From: Pseudomonas sp. RC10
GTDB taxonomy: Bacteria > Pseudomonadota > Gammaproteobacteria > Pseudomonadales > Pseudomonadaceae
DNA length: 64,000 nucleotides
Direction of reading: 5' to 3'
Assembly (NCBI RefSeq): GCF_038397775.1
Contig: NZ_CP151650.1
Location: 4,278,001-4,342,000, forward strand
The notes below the pieces were generated by a model. It was not told the origin of the DNA. It searched no databases and saw only the letters and a program-made list of their open reading frames with translations. Position 1 is the stretch's first letter; each line of letters begins with the position of its first letter. Of the stretch, positions 8,376-17,010 are shown in pieces. Both the position numbers and the translations under genes were made by a program.

Positions 8376-8415
8376 TTCCTGTGGGAGACGCCGGAGGTAC
8401 GACGGCAGCGACAGG
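8376..8415. repeat. right half of the IS-split REP unit
   Basis: TGTGGGAGACGCCGGAGGTA followed by CGACGGCAGCGAC is the reverse REP half belonging to the unit cut at 6951; the first four bases are the IS target duplication. The same half-site recurs at 12827, 13748 and 62671. Confidence 0.75.
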
Positions 8416-8443
8416 GACCTATCGGCCGCCGACAGTGCCTGGC

Positions 8444-9298
8444 CTACAACCGAAACGATTGCTGCATCGCCCGCGCCAGCAGGTCCACGGCTTCATCCCC
8501 GCGCGAAGCCGCGCTGCGCACGAACACGATGTCGTGATCGGGAATGACCGGCAGGCCGTCGAGGATTTGCATGTGTTCGGTGACCTTGCCGCGATCGATC
8601 AGACTGACGGCCAGTCCCGCTTCCACGCAGGCTTTGACTGCCTGATTGGAAGGGCTTTCGAGGACGATGCGTGAGTGGCGCCCCGAGGCTTTGAGCGACC
8701 CCGTCATGGCTTCGCGGTAAGGACATTGCAGCGCGTGAACGGCCAGGGGCAGCGGATCGTTGAGCGCCACCGTCGTGCTCGTCGGCCCGACCCAGACCGG
8801 CGTGGTCGACATCAGCACTTGGGTGTCGGGGCCGATGTCGCCTTTGCGCTGCGCCACGACGGCGGTCTGCAATTTGCCGCGCTGGACCAGTTCTCTCAGC
8901 GCATAGCTCGGCCCGGTTTTCAGTTCCAGCACCACATTCGGCCAAGCGGCGGCGAAGGTCGGCAGGATGTCGCGGATGACATGGGTCGCGTATTCGTCCG
9001 GCACCCCCAGCGTGATGCGCCCGGCGAGGTCAGTGCCGTGCAGGTCGGCCAGCGCCTGATCGTGGGTGCGCAACAAATCGGCGGTCGAAATCAGCAGCCG
9101 CTTGCCCAGCACGGTCAGCGAAATGGACTGATTATCGCGGTTCAGCAACCGGCCGCCCGCCACCTGCTCCAGACGCTGAATGTGAACGCTCACCGCGGCC
9201 GGGCTTTTATGCAGCTGCTCGGCCGCCGCGCTGAATTTTCCGATGCGCACCACCGCATGAAAGGTGCGCAACAGGTCGATGTCGAGAATGGCCGTCAT
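8444..9298 (-). CDS. LysR-family transcriptional regulator
   Basis: A 284-aa LysR protein: winged HTH at residues about 4-62 (LLRTFHAVVRIGKFSAAAEQ, KSPAAVSVHIQRLEQ) and a substrate-binding effector domain from about 90 (LAGRITLGVPDEYATHVIRD). It is divergent from the EamA transporter gene, with 74 bases between their starts, and by the common LysR layout probably regulates it. The inducer is unknown. Confidence 0.9.
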   Translation of the reverse strand: MTAILDIDLLRTFHAVVRIGKFSAAAEQLHKSPAAVSVHIQRLEQVAGGRLLNRDNQSISLTVLGKRLLISTADLLRTHDQALADLHGTDLAGRITLGVPDEYATHVIRDILPTFAAAWPNVVLELKTGPSYALRELVQRGKLQTAVVAQRKGDIGPDTQVLMSTTPVWVGPTSTTVALNDPLPLAVHALQCPYREAMTGSLKASGRHSRIVLESPSNQAVKACVEAGLAVSLIDRGKVTEHMQILDGLPVIPDHDIVFVRSAASRGDEAVDLLARAMQQSFRL

Positions 9299-9372
9299 GA
9301 TTCAATCCTGTTAAACGACTGCTGCACGATATTTTGATTTATTAGACTACGCCCCTTCCGTAGCCTTTGGGA

Positions 9373-10392
9373 ATGAGCCAGCCCATTTCGATGCAACCCA
9401 ACCAACCGACACGCCGCCACTGGCGTCAGACGCTGCCCTTGCCTTTGCTTGAAGCGGGGCTGCTGCTGACCTGGAGTTCCGGCTTCATCGGCGCGCGCTT
9501 TTCCATTGATTACGCCCCGGCGCTGCTGGTGGTGTTCTGGCGCTGCGTCGTGGTGTGTCTCCTGTTACTGCCGTTCGTCTTCCGCGCCCTGCTCAAGACG
9601 CCGGTTTCCGTGCTGCTGACCAACGCCGGAATCGGGCTGTTGGCCATGGCGGGCTACCTGACCGGGGTGACCCAAGGCATCGCGCTCGGCGTACCCGCCG
9701 GGTTGGCCGCATTGTGCGCTGACCTGCTGCCGTTGGGCATGGCATTGCTGGCAGCGCTGGCGTTGGGCGAGCGCTTGGCACGGCAGGTCTGGCTGGGGCT
9801 GATCGTCGGGCTGGTCGGGGTGTTGTGGGTGACCCATGGCGCGCTGGTGCTGGGGGATGCGCCGCTCTGGGCCTACGGCTTGCCGGTGGCGGGCATGTTC
9901 TCCCTCGCCGTGGCGACCTTGTGGCAAAAACACGCCAGCACGTCGCAGTCGATGGGTCTGCTGCCCAACCTGTGGTTGCAGTGTTTCGTGTCGAGCTTCG
10001 CCTTCGCCGCCATCGAGGGCAGCCAAGGCAGCCTGGCGCCGATCCCTACCACGGGCTTCGTCCTGAGCGTGGTATGGACCGTCGCCCTGTCGACCCTCGG
10101 CGGCTACGGGCTGTACTGGATTTGCCTGCGTCGGACCACCGCGACCCGGGTCGCGAGCGTGCTGTACCTCAGCCCGCCGATCACCCTGCTCTGGGCTTGG
10201 GCCATGTTCGACGAACCGTTGTCCTGGCAGATGGCGTCAGGCATGGCGATTTCCGCAGTGGGCATCTGGCTGGTGGTGCGCGCCGAGGCTCGGCAGGCGG
10301 AGAAAGCGAAAGACTCCGCGAGGCCCTCCCCCGGCTCGGTTGGCCAAGGCGATGACGTCCTTCACGACAGCGCAATCACTGAGAATCGCTGA
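9373..10392 (+). CDS. EamA/DMT-family transporter
   Basis: A 339-aa inner-membrane protein with about 10 helices arranged as two EamA repeats. Repeat 1 starts LPLLEAGLLLTWSSGFIGAR and repeat 2 starts near AYGLPVAGMFSLAVATLWQK; the usual C-terminal segment is VASVLYLSPPITLLWAWAMF. Such carriers mostly export amino acids or other metabolites. The ATG chosen lies 6 bases after a TTG that has no support. It pairs with the divergent LysR gene. It converges with mntP; only 23 bases separate the two stop codons. Confidence 0.87.
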   Translation: MSQPISMQPNQPTRRHWRQTLPLPLLEAGLLLTWSSGFIGARFSIDYAPALLVVFWRCVVVCLLLLPFVFRALLKTPVSVLLTNAGIGLLAMAGYLTGVTQGIALGVPAGLAALCADLLPLGMALLAALALGERLARQVWLGLIVGLVGVLWVTHGALVLGDAPLWAYGLPVAGMFSLAVATLWQKHASTSQSMGLLPNLWLQCFVSSFAFAAIEGSQGSLAPIPTTGFVLSVVWTVALSTLGGYGLYWICLRRTTATRVASVLYLSPPITLLWAWAMFDEPLSWQMASGMAISAVGIWLVVRAEARQAEKAKDSARPSPGSVGQGDDVLHDSAITENR

Positions 10393-10415
10393 CGTCTACC
10401 AAGCGCACGCCTGCG

Positions 10416-10982
10416 TCAGACGGCCGACAAATGCTCGAAGAGGAGGGTCGCGCCCACCGCGATCAGCACCAGACCGCCAACAATCTCGGCACGCTTGCCG
10501 ACCACTGTGCCCAGCACCCGACCGAGCATCACGCCCAGCGTCACCATCACGGTAGTGGCGATACCGATGGCCAGTGCCGCGACCATGATGTTCACGTCAA
10601 CGAACGCCAAGCCCACGCCGACTGCCAAGGCATCGATGCTGGTGGCGAACGCGGTCACGGCAAGGATGAGGAACGAATGCTGGTCAGGCTTCTGCTCGTC
10701 TTCTTCGTCGTGTTTGAAGCCGTTGTAGATCATGTGCAGGCCCAACGCGAGCAACAGCACGAAGGCGATCCAGTGGTCCCAGCTCTCGACCAAACGGGTC
10801 GCGACCTGACCGATGCCCCAGCCGATGACCGGGGTAATGGCTTCAATGACGCCGAAGATCAGACCGGTGCGTAGCGCTTCGATCAGGCGGGGTTTGTGCA
10901 GACTGGAGCCTTTGCCGATGGCCGCTGCGAAAGCGTCCGTGGACATGGCCAGGGCAAGGAAGATGAGGGAAATGGGGCTCAC
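10416..10982 (-). CDS. mntP: manganese efflux pump MntP
   Basis: A 188-aa, six-helix membrane protein matching MntP along its length: [17 protein letters not shown] in helix 1 (with the conserved Asp), [33 protein letters not shown] and [17 protein letters not shown] (second conserved Asp). It exports Mn2+ and protects from manganese excess. The start is GTG with only a weak ribosome site, in keeping with riboswitch control of translation. The leader carries a yybP-ykoY Mn2+ riboswitch, which independently supports the assignment. Confidence 0.95.
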   Translation of the reverse strand: MSPISLIFLALAMSTDAFAAAIGKGSSLHKPRLIEALRTGLIFGVIEAITPVIGWGIGQVATRLVESWDHWIAFVLLLALGLHMIYNGFKHDEEDEQKPDQHSFLILAVTAFATSIDALAVGVGLAFVDVNIMVAALAIGIATTVMVTLGVMLGRVLGTVVGKRAEIVGGLVLIAVGATLLFEHLSAV

Positions 10983-11170
10983 GGTTTACGTCCAGTCGGG
11001 CGATGAGTCAACGAGGCAACCACACGCCCGACGATAGGCATGGATGCATCGTTGGTCTCGCCGGTCCGCGGGCATTCCCGAAGATGTTCGCGCCACGGCG
11101 ACTGCCGAGAATGTTGACGCGGACGCTCTGAACCAAGGGTTCTGAGCAGGCTACTCCCCAACAAGGGCCG
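10983..11170 (-). promoter_or_regulatory. yybP-ykoY manganese riboswitch and expression platform upstream of mntP
   Basis: On the minus strand the leader shows the conserved blocks of the yybP-ykoY element in order: TTGGGGAGTAGCC (from 11162), GTCAACATTCTCGG (about 11118-11105), a GC-rich helix and CGAGACCAACGA (about 11060-11049). About 65 bases then lead to the mntP GTG and form the expression platform. A TATAGT hexamer near 11175-11180 is a plausible -10 box. This RNA class binds Mn2+ and turns on manganese exporters. The 3' boundary is approximate. Confidence 0.85.
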
Positions 11171-11241
11171 CCACTATAGGCAATATTTCGTGAAAAAAAT
11201 ATGAATGATTGCCTGGTCCCGAACATGACTTGGCAAACCTG

Positions 11242-12156
11242 TCACCCCGCGACTCCGCCTTGCTCGGCCATCAGTTCGACAATCCAGTCGATGAACACCC
11301 GCAGCTTGAGGCTGATGTGCCGGTTGGGCGCATAGGCCACGTACATAGGCATCACGCTCAACGTCCAGTCTTCGAACAAAGGGATCAGTTCACCCTGCGC
11401 CCGGGATTTTTCCGCCATGTAAACGGGCAACCAGAGTGCGCCCAATCCGGCCAGACCGGCCGTGATATACGCGTTGCCGTCATCCACCACCAAGCCGTGG
11501 CGGCTCTGCACTTGAACGGCTTCGTCACCCCGTTGCAAGGTCATCGGAAACAGCTTGCCCGTCCGCGCCCAGCGATACCCGACGATGCGGTGGTGCGCCT
11601 CTTCCAGCTCCCGGGGGTGGGTGGGCGTGCCGTTGCGTTGCAGATAATCCGGCGCGGCGTAGACACCCAATTGCAGGTCGCCGATATGGCGAGCCATCAA
11701 CGATTGATCGGTGAGTTCGCCGCCGCGCACCACGCAATCGACGTTTTCGCCGATCAGATCGACCATGCGATCGCTCACGCCAAGGTCGATCTGGATGTCC
11801 GGGTAGCGCGCCTGAAATCCCGGCAGCGCCGGGACCAGAATGAACCGCGCAAACGGGCTCGGGACGTCCACCCGCAACCGGCCTCGGGGCACGGTGGCAG
11901 CGCCGGACAGGCTGGTCTCGGCGTCGTCCACGTCGGCCAGCACCCGCACCGCCCGCTCGTAGTACACCGCGCCATCGGCAGTGACGTTCACCTTGCGCGT
12001 GGTGCGGTTGAGCAACTTCACCCGCAGCCGCGCTTCCAGCTGCTGAACGAGCTGAGTGACAGTGGTTTTGCTCATGTGCAACGTCCCGGCAGCTTTGGTG
12101 AAACTGCCGGTTTCGACCACACGAACGAACGCCTGCATTGCGTCGAAACGGTCCAT
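11242..12156 (-). CDS. LysR-family transcriptional regulator
   Basis: A 304-aa LysR protein: HTH at residues 1-60 (MDRFDAMQAFVRVVETGSFT, MSKTTVTQLVQQLEARL) and the CrgA/AphB-type effector domain (RLRVDVPSPFARFILVPALP; YPDIQIDLGVSDRMVDLIGE). The DRFDAMQAFVRV start is typical of the DsdC/CrgA branch. It is divergent from a RidA-family gene 144 bases away, which is the likely target. Effector unknown. Confidence 0.9.
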   Translation of the reverse strand: MDRFDAMQAFVRVVETGSFTKAAGTLHMSKTTVTQLVQQLEARLRVKLLNRTTRKVNVTADGAVYYERAVRVLADVDDAETSLSGAATVPRGRLRVDVPSPFARFILVPALPGFQARYPDIQIDLGVSDRMVDLIGENVDCVVRGGELTDQSLMARHIGDLQLGVYAAPDYLQRNGTPTHPRELEEAHHRIVGYRWARTGKLFPMTLQRGDEAVQVQSRHGLVVDDGNAYITAGLAGLGALWLPVYMAEKSRAQGELIPLFEDWTLSVMPMYVAYAPNRHISLKLRVFIDWIVELMAEQGGVAG

Positions 12157-12300
12157 GACGACTCCGAAAACGAGAGAGATTGTTTGGGATTACCAAACAG
12201 TGCTGAACAAGGTTGCTCGTTTATCGGTGGCGTGCAAGGCCTTTACAGTCACTTCATCGTTAATTACGGGTCATCACTGACCCACCGATGGAGGCTGCAC

Positions 12301-12693
12301 ATGACTGTTCGCGACGTTGTTTTCCCACCTGGACGCCAAGCGCTGTACGAGCGCAACCGCTACTCCCCGGCGATCAAATCCAATGGCTTTCTGTTCGTGT
12401 CTGGCCAGGTCGGCAGCCGCGAAGATGGCTCGCCTGAGCCTGAGCTGAAAGCGCAGGTGCGATTGGCCTTCAATAACTTGAATGGGATTTTGAAAGAGGC
12501 TGGCATCACCTTCGACGACGTCATCGACGTGACCGTGTTCATCGTCGACCCGCAGAAGCGATTCGAAGCAATCTGGGAAGTCGTACCCGAATTCTGGGGC
12601 GTTGCGCCGCATCCGACGATCACGGCAGTGGGCGTGACGTGGTTATATGGGTTTGATTTCGAGATCAAGGTGATTGCGAAACTGCCGGAGTGA
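12301..12693 (+). CDS. RidA/YjgF/YER057c/UK114-family protein
   Basis: A 130-aa RidA-superfamily protein: NGFLFVSGQVGSREDGSP, QVRLAFNNLNGILKEAGITF, DVIDVTVFIVDP and HPTITAVGVTWLYGFDFEIK near the C-terminus. Trimeric RidA proteins deaminate reactive enamine/imine intermediates or act in specific catabolic pathways; this one lacks the usual R-x-C/E end pattern of true RidA, so it is likely one of the Rid subgroups. GGAGG precedes the ATG at good spacing. It pairs with the divergent LysR gene. Confidence 0.85.
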   Translation: MTVRDVVFPPGRQALYERNRYSPAIKSNGFLFVSGQVGSREDGSPEPELKAQVRLAFNNLNGILKEAGITFDDVIDVTVFIVDPQKRFEAIWEVVPEFWGVAPHPTITAVGVTWLYGFDFEIKVIAKLPE

Positions 12694-12740
12694 AACGACG
12701 GCGGCGACGGCGGCGTGTCAAACAGCCCATCCGTCTCAGG

Positions 12741-12858
12741 CCCACCGCCTTCGCGGCCGTCGCACAGCTCCGGCTGCTCCCACAAGGTTCAGGCCGGTCG
12801 CGAAATCTCCACATCCCGCAAACCCCGCGGGAGACGCCGGAGGCACGACGGCAGCGAC
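12741..12858. repeat. inverted REP pair (REPIN) upstream of the RAYT gene
   Basis: Forward half at 12741-12783 (CCCACCGCCTTCGCGGCCG ... CTCCGGCTGCTCCCAC) and reverse half at 12827-12858 (GCGGGAGACGCCGGAGGC ... GACGGCAGCGA) face each other across 43 bases. The pair lies between the RidA and RAYT genes and is of the same sequence class as the REPs downstream of the RAYT. Confidence 0.8.
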
Positions 12859-12983
12859 GACGATGGATCAGGGACACATAACACCTCCCTTATCCCATTT
12901 ACATCCCGAATCAGACTCCAACGCTCTAATCCTCCCGTGGACACTAACCTTGACCTTCCCAGCCAACATCAGGAAGACGAAGA

Positions 12984-13457
12984 ATGTCCGCACGCCCTCA
13001 ATCCCGGAGACTGCGCGTTGGTCGCTGCTCTCAGATCGATCAGGTCTACTTGATCACTGCTGTGACCCACAACCGACAACCTTTCTTCAGCGACTGGCGA
13101 GCAGCTCGACTCTTGGTGCATCAACTGCGCAAGGCGCAATGGGCTGGATTGGCGGATTCGTTGTCATGGGTAGTGATGCCCGATCACTTCCACTGGCTCA
13201 TGCAACTCAAACACCGAGAACTGTCGTCGGTGGTGCACAGGGTCAAATGCCAGGCGGCGGGCCAGATCAATGGGTATTTGGGCAGATCAGGGCAATTCTG
13301 GCAGCGTGGCTTTCATGACCGAGCGCTTCGCAGTGATGAAGATGTGCGGCCGGTAGCCCGCTACATCATTGCTAACCCGATAAGAGCAGGATTGGTCAAA
13401 CGGGTACACGACTACCCGCTGTGGGACGCTCACTGGCTGGACGGGTGTGAGTATTGA
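12984..13457 (+). CDS. REP-associated tyrosine transposase (RAYT, Y1-HuH TnpA_REP)
   Basis: A 157-aa single-domain Y1 transposase. The HuH metal motif is in WVVMPDHFHWLMQL (residues about 62-75) and the catalytic tyrosine in VARYIIANPIRAGLV (about 125-139). The N-terminus (RLRVGRCSQIDQVYLITAVT) is typical of the family. RAYTs nick and join single-stranded REP hairpins and are thought to spread REP/REPIN sequences while not moving themselves. REP palindromes of one class flank the gene on both sides, which supports the assignment. The frame is intact. Confidence 0.93.
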   Translation: MSARPQSRRLRVGRCSQIDQVYLITAVTHNRQPFFSDWRAARLLVHQLRKAQWAGLADSLSWVVMPDHFHWLMQLKHRELSSVVHRVKCQAAGQINGYLGRSGQFWQRGFHDRALRSDEDVRPVARYIIANPIRAGLVKRVHDYPLWDAHWLDGCEY

Positions 13458-13493
13458 GCGCGAAAGCGCAGGCTCAGACGGTCTTTGAGCCGA

Positions 13494-13792
13494 CTGACCC
13501 ACCGCTTCGCTGCCGTCGTGCCTCCGGCGGCTCCCACGGAAACCGTGTTGAACCCTGATTCATTGGCATCCTCACGCACGCGATGTTGGTGTCGCTACCC
13601 TCCGCGCGCAACGAAGATAATACCGTGGGAGCTGCCGTGAACGGGCCTCCGGCGGCTCCCACGGAAACCACGTTGAACCCCTGATTCATTGGCATCCTCA
13701 CGCACGCGATATTGGTGTCGCTACCCTCCGCGCGCAACGAAGAATATCTCGTGGGAGCCGCCGGAGGCACGACGGCAGCGACGGCGGAGGTC
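13494..13792. repeat. tandem REP cassette downstream of RAYT, two units of about 125 bp
   Basis: Starts with the forward half CCACCGCTTCGCTGCCGTCG (ending CGGCTCCCACGG at 13539). A unit beginning GGCGGCTCCCACGGAAAC runs 13526-13650 and is repeated from 13651 with few changes (same interior CATTGGCATCCTCACGCACG). It ends in the reverse half GTGGGAGCCGCCGGAGGCAC plus GACGGCAGCGACGG. This is REP-spacer-REP duplicated once. No gene lies in the 388-bp gap. Confidence 0.85.
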
Positions 13793-13845
13793 CAGACGGT
13801 CATTGCACCGACTGACCTCCGCTCGTTAACAGCCAACGCTACAGG

Positions 13846-15171
13846 TCACATCGCCTCTTCCAGGGTCAACTCTGGCGGCTGCCGACGCAGTCCACCTGTC
13901 AAATACATCAAATACACGAACCCGATCGCCAGCCACGACAGCCCGAGTTCCACCGCGTTGGAGTCCAGGCTGAACATCAGCCACAGGTCAGCGACCATCC
14001 CCGCCAGCGGCAGCAGCACATACAACAGCACAGCGCTCAGGCCACGGCGTTTCTGGGCGATCCAGTAGTGAAAGATCACCGACAGGTTGACCAGAATGAA
14101 GGTCAGGAACGCGCCGAAGTTGATGAATGAGGTGGACGTCGTCACGTCCATTTTCAGGGCAAGCAAGGCGACGACAGCGCTGAGCAGGATGCACCCGACC
14201 GGGGTGCCGAAGCGTGGGGACAGGTAACCGAAGAACGCCTTCGGCAACACCGCGTCGCGGCCCAGCACGTACAACAGGCGGGAACCGCTGGCCTGGGCGG
14301 CGATGCCGGAAGTGAATTGTCCGATGACCAGACCGATCAGGAAGATCGACACGAACAGGTCGCCGCCGATGTTTTTCGCGATCTCGTAGGCCGCCGAATC
14401 GACGTTGGCGAATTGCAGCGACGGCTGGGCCAGTTGCACCACGTACGAGGTGCCGACGAAGATCAGTCCACCGATCAGCGTCACCCACAGAATCGCCCGT
14501 GGCATGTTGCGTTCCGGATCGTGGGTTTCTTCGGTCAGGGTGCTCACCGCGTCGAAGCCGAGGTAGGAATAACAGGCGATCGCCGCGCCGCTCATGATCA
14601 TCGACCACTGCACGCCACCGCTGGCGAAGGGCGCCAGGGTGAACAAGGGTTTCGTGGGATCGCCCAGCGTGTAGTGAACGCACAGCACGATGAACGCCGC
14701 CAGAATCAATACCTGCAGGAGCAACAGCAGGATGTTCACGGCCGTCGCCAGTTTCAGGCCGAGGATGTTGATTACCGTGGTCAGGGCGATGAACGCCAGC
14801 AGCCAGATGAATTGCGGCACCTCGGGAAACGCGGAATTGAGGTAAGCGGTGCCGATCAGCCAGATCGCCATCGGCAGGAACAGATAGTCCAGCAGGATTG
14901 CCCAGCCGGTCATGAAGCCCAATCGGGCGTCGATGGCCTTTCTCACGTAGGTATACGAAGACCCCGACACCGGGAAGGCCTTGGCCATGTGCGCGTAACT
15001 GATGGCGGTCAACAGCATCGCCACCAGCGCGGCGAGGTAGGCCATGGGCACGTGCCCCCCACTGGATTGGGCGAGAATGCCGAAGGTGCCGAGGACGATG
15101 ATGGGGGTCATCAGGCCGACGCCGAAGATGACCAATGTGCTGAGGGATAAAGTGCGTTTCAAATGAGCCAT
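13846..15171 (-). CDS. APC-superfamily amino acid/polyamine permease
   Basis: A 441-aa, 12-helix permease of the APC family: LSTLVIFGVGLMTPIIVLGT (helix 1), AYLAALVAMLLTAISYAHMA, FPVSGSSYTYVRKAI (the conserved GS-Y-Y loop), YSYLGFDAVSTLTEE in helix 6 and ASGSRLLYVLGRDAVLP. It most resembles putrescine/amino-acid importers of the PuuP type. A GGAGA site precedes the ATG. It lies 147 bases downstream of the nitrilase-type hydrolase on the same strand, so uptake of an amide/nitrile-bearing compound or polyamine followed by hydrolysis is a reasonable inference. Confidence 0.85.
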   Translation of the reverse strand: MAHLKRTLSLSTLVIFGVGLMTPIIVLGTFGILAQSSGGHVPMAYLAALVAMLLTAISYAHMAKAFPVSGSSYTYVRKAIDARLGFMTGWAILLDYLFLPMAIWLIGTAYLNSAFPEVPQFIWLLAFIALTTVINILGLKLATAVNILLLLLQVLILAAFIVLCVHYTLGDPTKPLFTLAPFASGGVQWSMIMSGAAIACYSYLGFDAVSTLTEETHDPERNMPRAILWVTLIGGLIFVGTSYVVQLAQPSLQFANVDSAAYEIAKNIGGDLFVSIFLIGLVIGQFTSGIAAQASGSRLLYVLGRDAVLPKAFFGYLSPRFGTPVGCILLSAVVALLALKMDVTTSTSFINFGAFLTFILVNLSVIFHYWIAQKRRGLSAVLLYVLLPLAGMVADLWLMFSLDSNAVELGLSWLAIGFVYLMYLTGGLRRQPPELTLEEAM

Positions 15172-15318
15172 TAACGTCTCCGATTATCGTTTTAGTCGTT
15201 TGCGCGCGAGGCGCCGGATGTTTGGCAGTGGCAAAGAAAGTGACAGCTAATGATTATTGAGGGTCAGCGGTTGCAGGTCAGTGGTGTTCTCCGGAAGGAA
15301 TGGCGGGGCCGTGAGGGA

Positions 15319-16137
15319 TCACGAACCGATGATCAGGTCGCGCCGGTCGCCGCTGTCGATGACGTCACCGCTCAGTCGCAGGCGCTGGTGACGGTCGTAG
15401 ACGTAGGGTTCGCGGGCCTTGTCCAGCAGGTTCAGGTCGAGGGTGAGCCTGAGTGTCGCTTCGTCGCGACCGGCTTCCACCAGCAGGTCGCCAAAGGGAT
15501 CGACCACCGCGCTGCCACCGGCGAACACCAGCCCGTCGTCGCCCTGCCCCACGCGATTGACCATCACCGCGAAGGCCTGATTTTCCAGTGCCCGCGCCAT
15601 TACGCAGGTGCGGTGCGTGGGGCCGTAGGGGTCGAAATTGCCGTTGGTGACGATCAGCAGTTGCGCGCCGAGCTGGCCCAGCGCCCGCGCCGTCTCAGGA
15701 AATTCGATGTCGTAGCAGATCAACAACCCCACCCGAATACCCTTCCACATCACCGTGGACAGCCGGTCACCGGCGTCGAACACGTCTCGCTCGCCGGACC
15801 ACAAATGGGTCTTGCGGTAATGCAGCACAATGCCCTGCTCGGGGGTGATCAGCACCGTGGTGTTGTAAAAGCGCCCGTCGTGCACTTCAGCGAACCCCAC
15901 CGCCACCGCAATGCCCCGCGCCGTCGCCGCCTGCTGAACCCGCGTCAGCGTCGGGCCGTCGAGCGGTTCGGCCATCTGCGCCACGTTGTCTTTCGTGGGA
16001 AAGCCGGTGAGGTAGGTTTCCGGCAACACCAGCAATTCGGTGTCCGCCGCGCACGCTTCGATCAACGCTAATGTGCGTTCAAGGTTGTACGCCACATCCC
16101 CGTCACGCCCCGTGACCTGGGCCAGTTCTACATTCAT
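15319..16137 (-). CDS. carbon-nitrogen hydrolase (nitrilase superfamily)
   Basis: A 272-aa nitrilase-fold enzyme. The Glu-Lys-Cys triad is visible: Glu in LLVLPETYLTGFP (about residue 40), Lys in LHYRKTHLWSGE and the Cys nucleophile in VGLLICYDIEFPETAR. Size and motifs fit amidase/N-carbamoyl hydrolases of the superfamily rather than true nitrilases. The start has a clear GGAGT site. Probable operon with the downstream permease. A LuxR-type regulator gene is divergent from it, 108 bases away. Confidence 0.9.
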   Translation of the reverse strand: MNVELAQVTGRDGDVAYNLERTLALIEACAADTELLVLPETYLTGFPTKDNVAQMAEPLDGPTLTRVQQAATARGIAVAVGFAEVHDGRFYNTTVLITPEQGIVLHYRKTHLWSGERDVFDAGDRLSTVMWKGIRVGLLICYDIEFPETARALGQLGAQLLIVTNGNFDPYGPTHRTCVMARALENQAFAVMVNRVGQGDDGLVFAGGSAVVDPFGDLLVEAGRDEATLRLTLDLNLLDKAREPYVYDRHQRLRLSGDVIDSGDRRDLIIGS

Positions 16138-16245
16138 CTTTCACTCCTGCATGCCGGTCGCCGCCGACCACCTGTCGTCAGGTATTATCAGCCCTTGCCG
16201 CCCACGGCGGTAATCACACGTCATGGGTAATCCCAAGGAGTGACA

Positions 16246-17010
16246 ATGAGCACGCCGCCAACGTTGCAGGAAATCGCCTGGCATCGCACGTTCGGGATTC
16301 TGATTGGCGCCATCGACCAGCCGAATTTCTGGCAAACGGTGGTGCGCCGGGTCAGCGACGTGCTGCGGTTCGATAATTGGGTCGCGCTGCTGTTCAAGGA
16401 CGGGCGCCCTTATCTGCTCGACGAGTCGCCCGCCGAAGATGGCGGGCCGGACCCGCTGTTTCAGGATTATCTGGGGGGCATTTATCTGATCGACCCGTTC
16501 TACCGGGTCAACTGCGAACAGGCGCAAAGTGGCCTGTTTCAATTGCGGGATGTCGCGCCGGACTGCTTCGCGCAAACCGAGTATTACCAGCGCTATTTTC
16601 ACCTGAACGTGGTCGCCGACGAGATTCAGTTCAACTGCCGCATCGACGATCGGCAGCTGGTCTGCCTGTCGTTCGGCTCGCGCACGCCGATCACCCAGGA
16701 CGAAGTCGCGCACTTGGCGCTGTTCCAACCGTGGATGGAAGCGTTGATTCGTCAGCGCTTGCTTCACGGCCAGCACGATCCCCATCCGCCACGGGTGCCG
16801 TCCCATCAAGGGCTGGAAAACCTCAAGGCGACGCTGACGTCGCGGGAGTTCGACATCTGCCAACTGATGCTCAGCGGGCACTCCAGCAAGCGCATCGCCG
16901 ACCTGCGGGACATCTCGGTGGACACCGTCAAAACCCATCGGCGGCACATCTACAGCAAGCTCGGGATCAAGACGCAGTCCGAGCTGTTTTCTTCGTTGCT
17001 GCCGTCGTAG
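16246..17010 (+). CDS. LuxR-family transcriptional regulator with N-terminal sensory domain
   Basis: A 254-aa protein with a GerE/LuxR HTH at the C-terminus (LTSREFDICQLMLSGHSSKR, then TVKTHRRHIYSKLG). The N-terminal ~170 residues (start LQEIAWHRTFGILIGAIDQP) look like a GAF/PAS-type ligand domain and lack the tryptophan/tyrosine pattern of acyl-homoserine-lactone receptors. AAGGAG is 5 bases before the chosen ATG; a GTG 6 bases upstream overlaps that site. Divergent from the nitrilase/permease unit and its likely regulator. Followed by a strong terminator. Confidence 0.87.
   Translation: MSTPPTLQEIAWHRTFGILIGAIDQPNFWQTVVRRVSDVLRFDNWVALLFKDGRPYLLDESPAEDGGPDPLFQDYLGGIYLIDPFYRVNCEQAQSGLFQLRDVAPDCFAQTEYYQRYFHLNVVADEIQFNCRIDDRQLVCLSFGSRTPITQDEVAHLALFQPWMEALIRQRLLHGQHDPHPPRVPSHQGLENLKATLTSREFDICQLMLSGHSSKRIADLRDISVDTVKTHRRHIYSKLGIKTQSELFSSLLPS

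Noticed and set aside
11209..12300. Long in-frame extension upstream of the RidA-type protein
   Set aside because: The true start is the ATG at 12301 with GGAGG; the upstream part is antisense to the LysR gene.
16246..17010. Quorum-sensing receptor
   Set aside because: Only the C-terminal HTH is LuxR-like; the N-domain lacks the conserved acyl-HSL pocket pattern and there is no luxI gene in the window.
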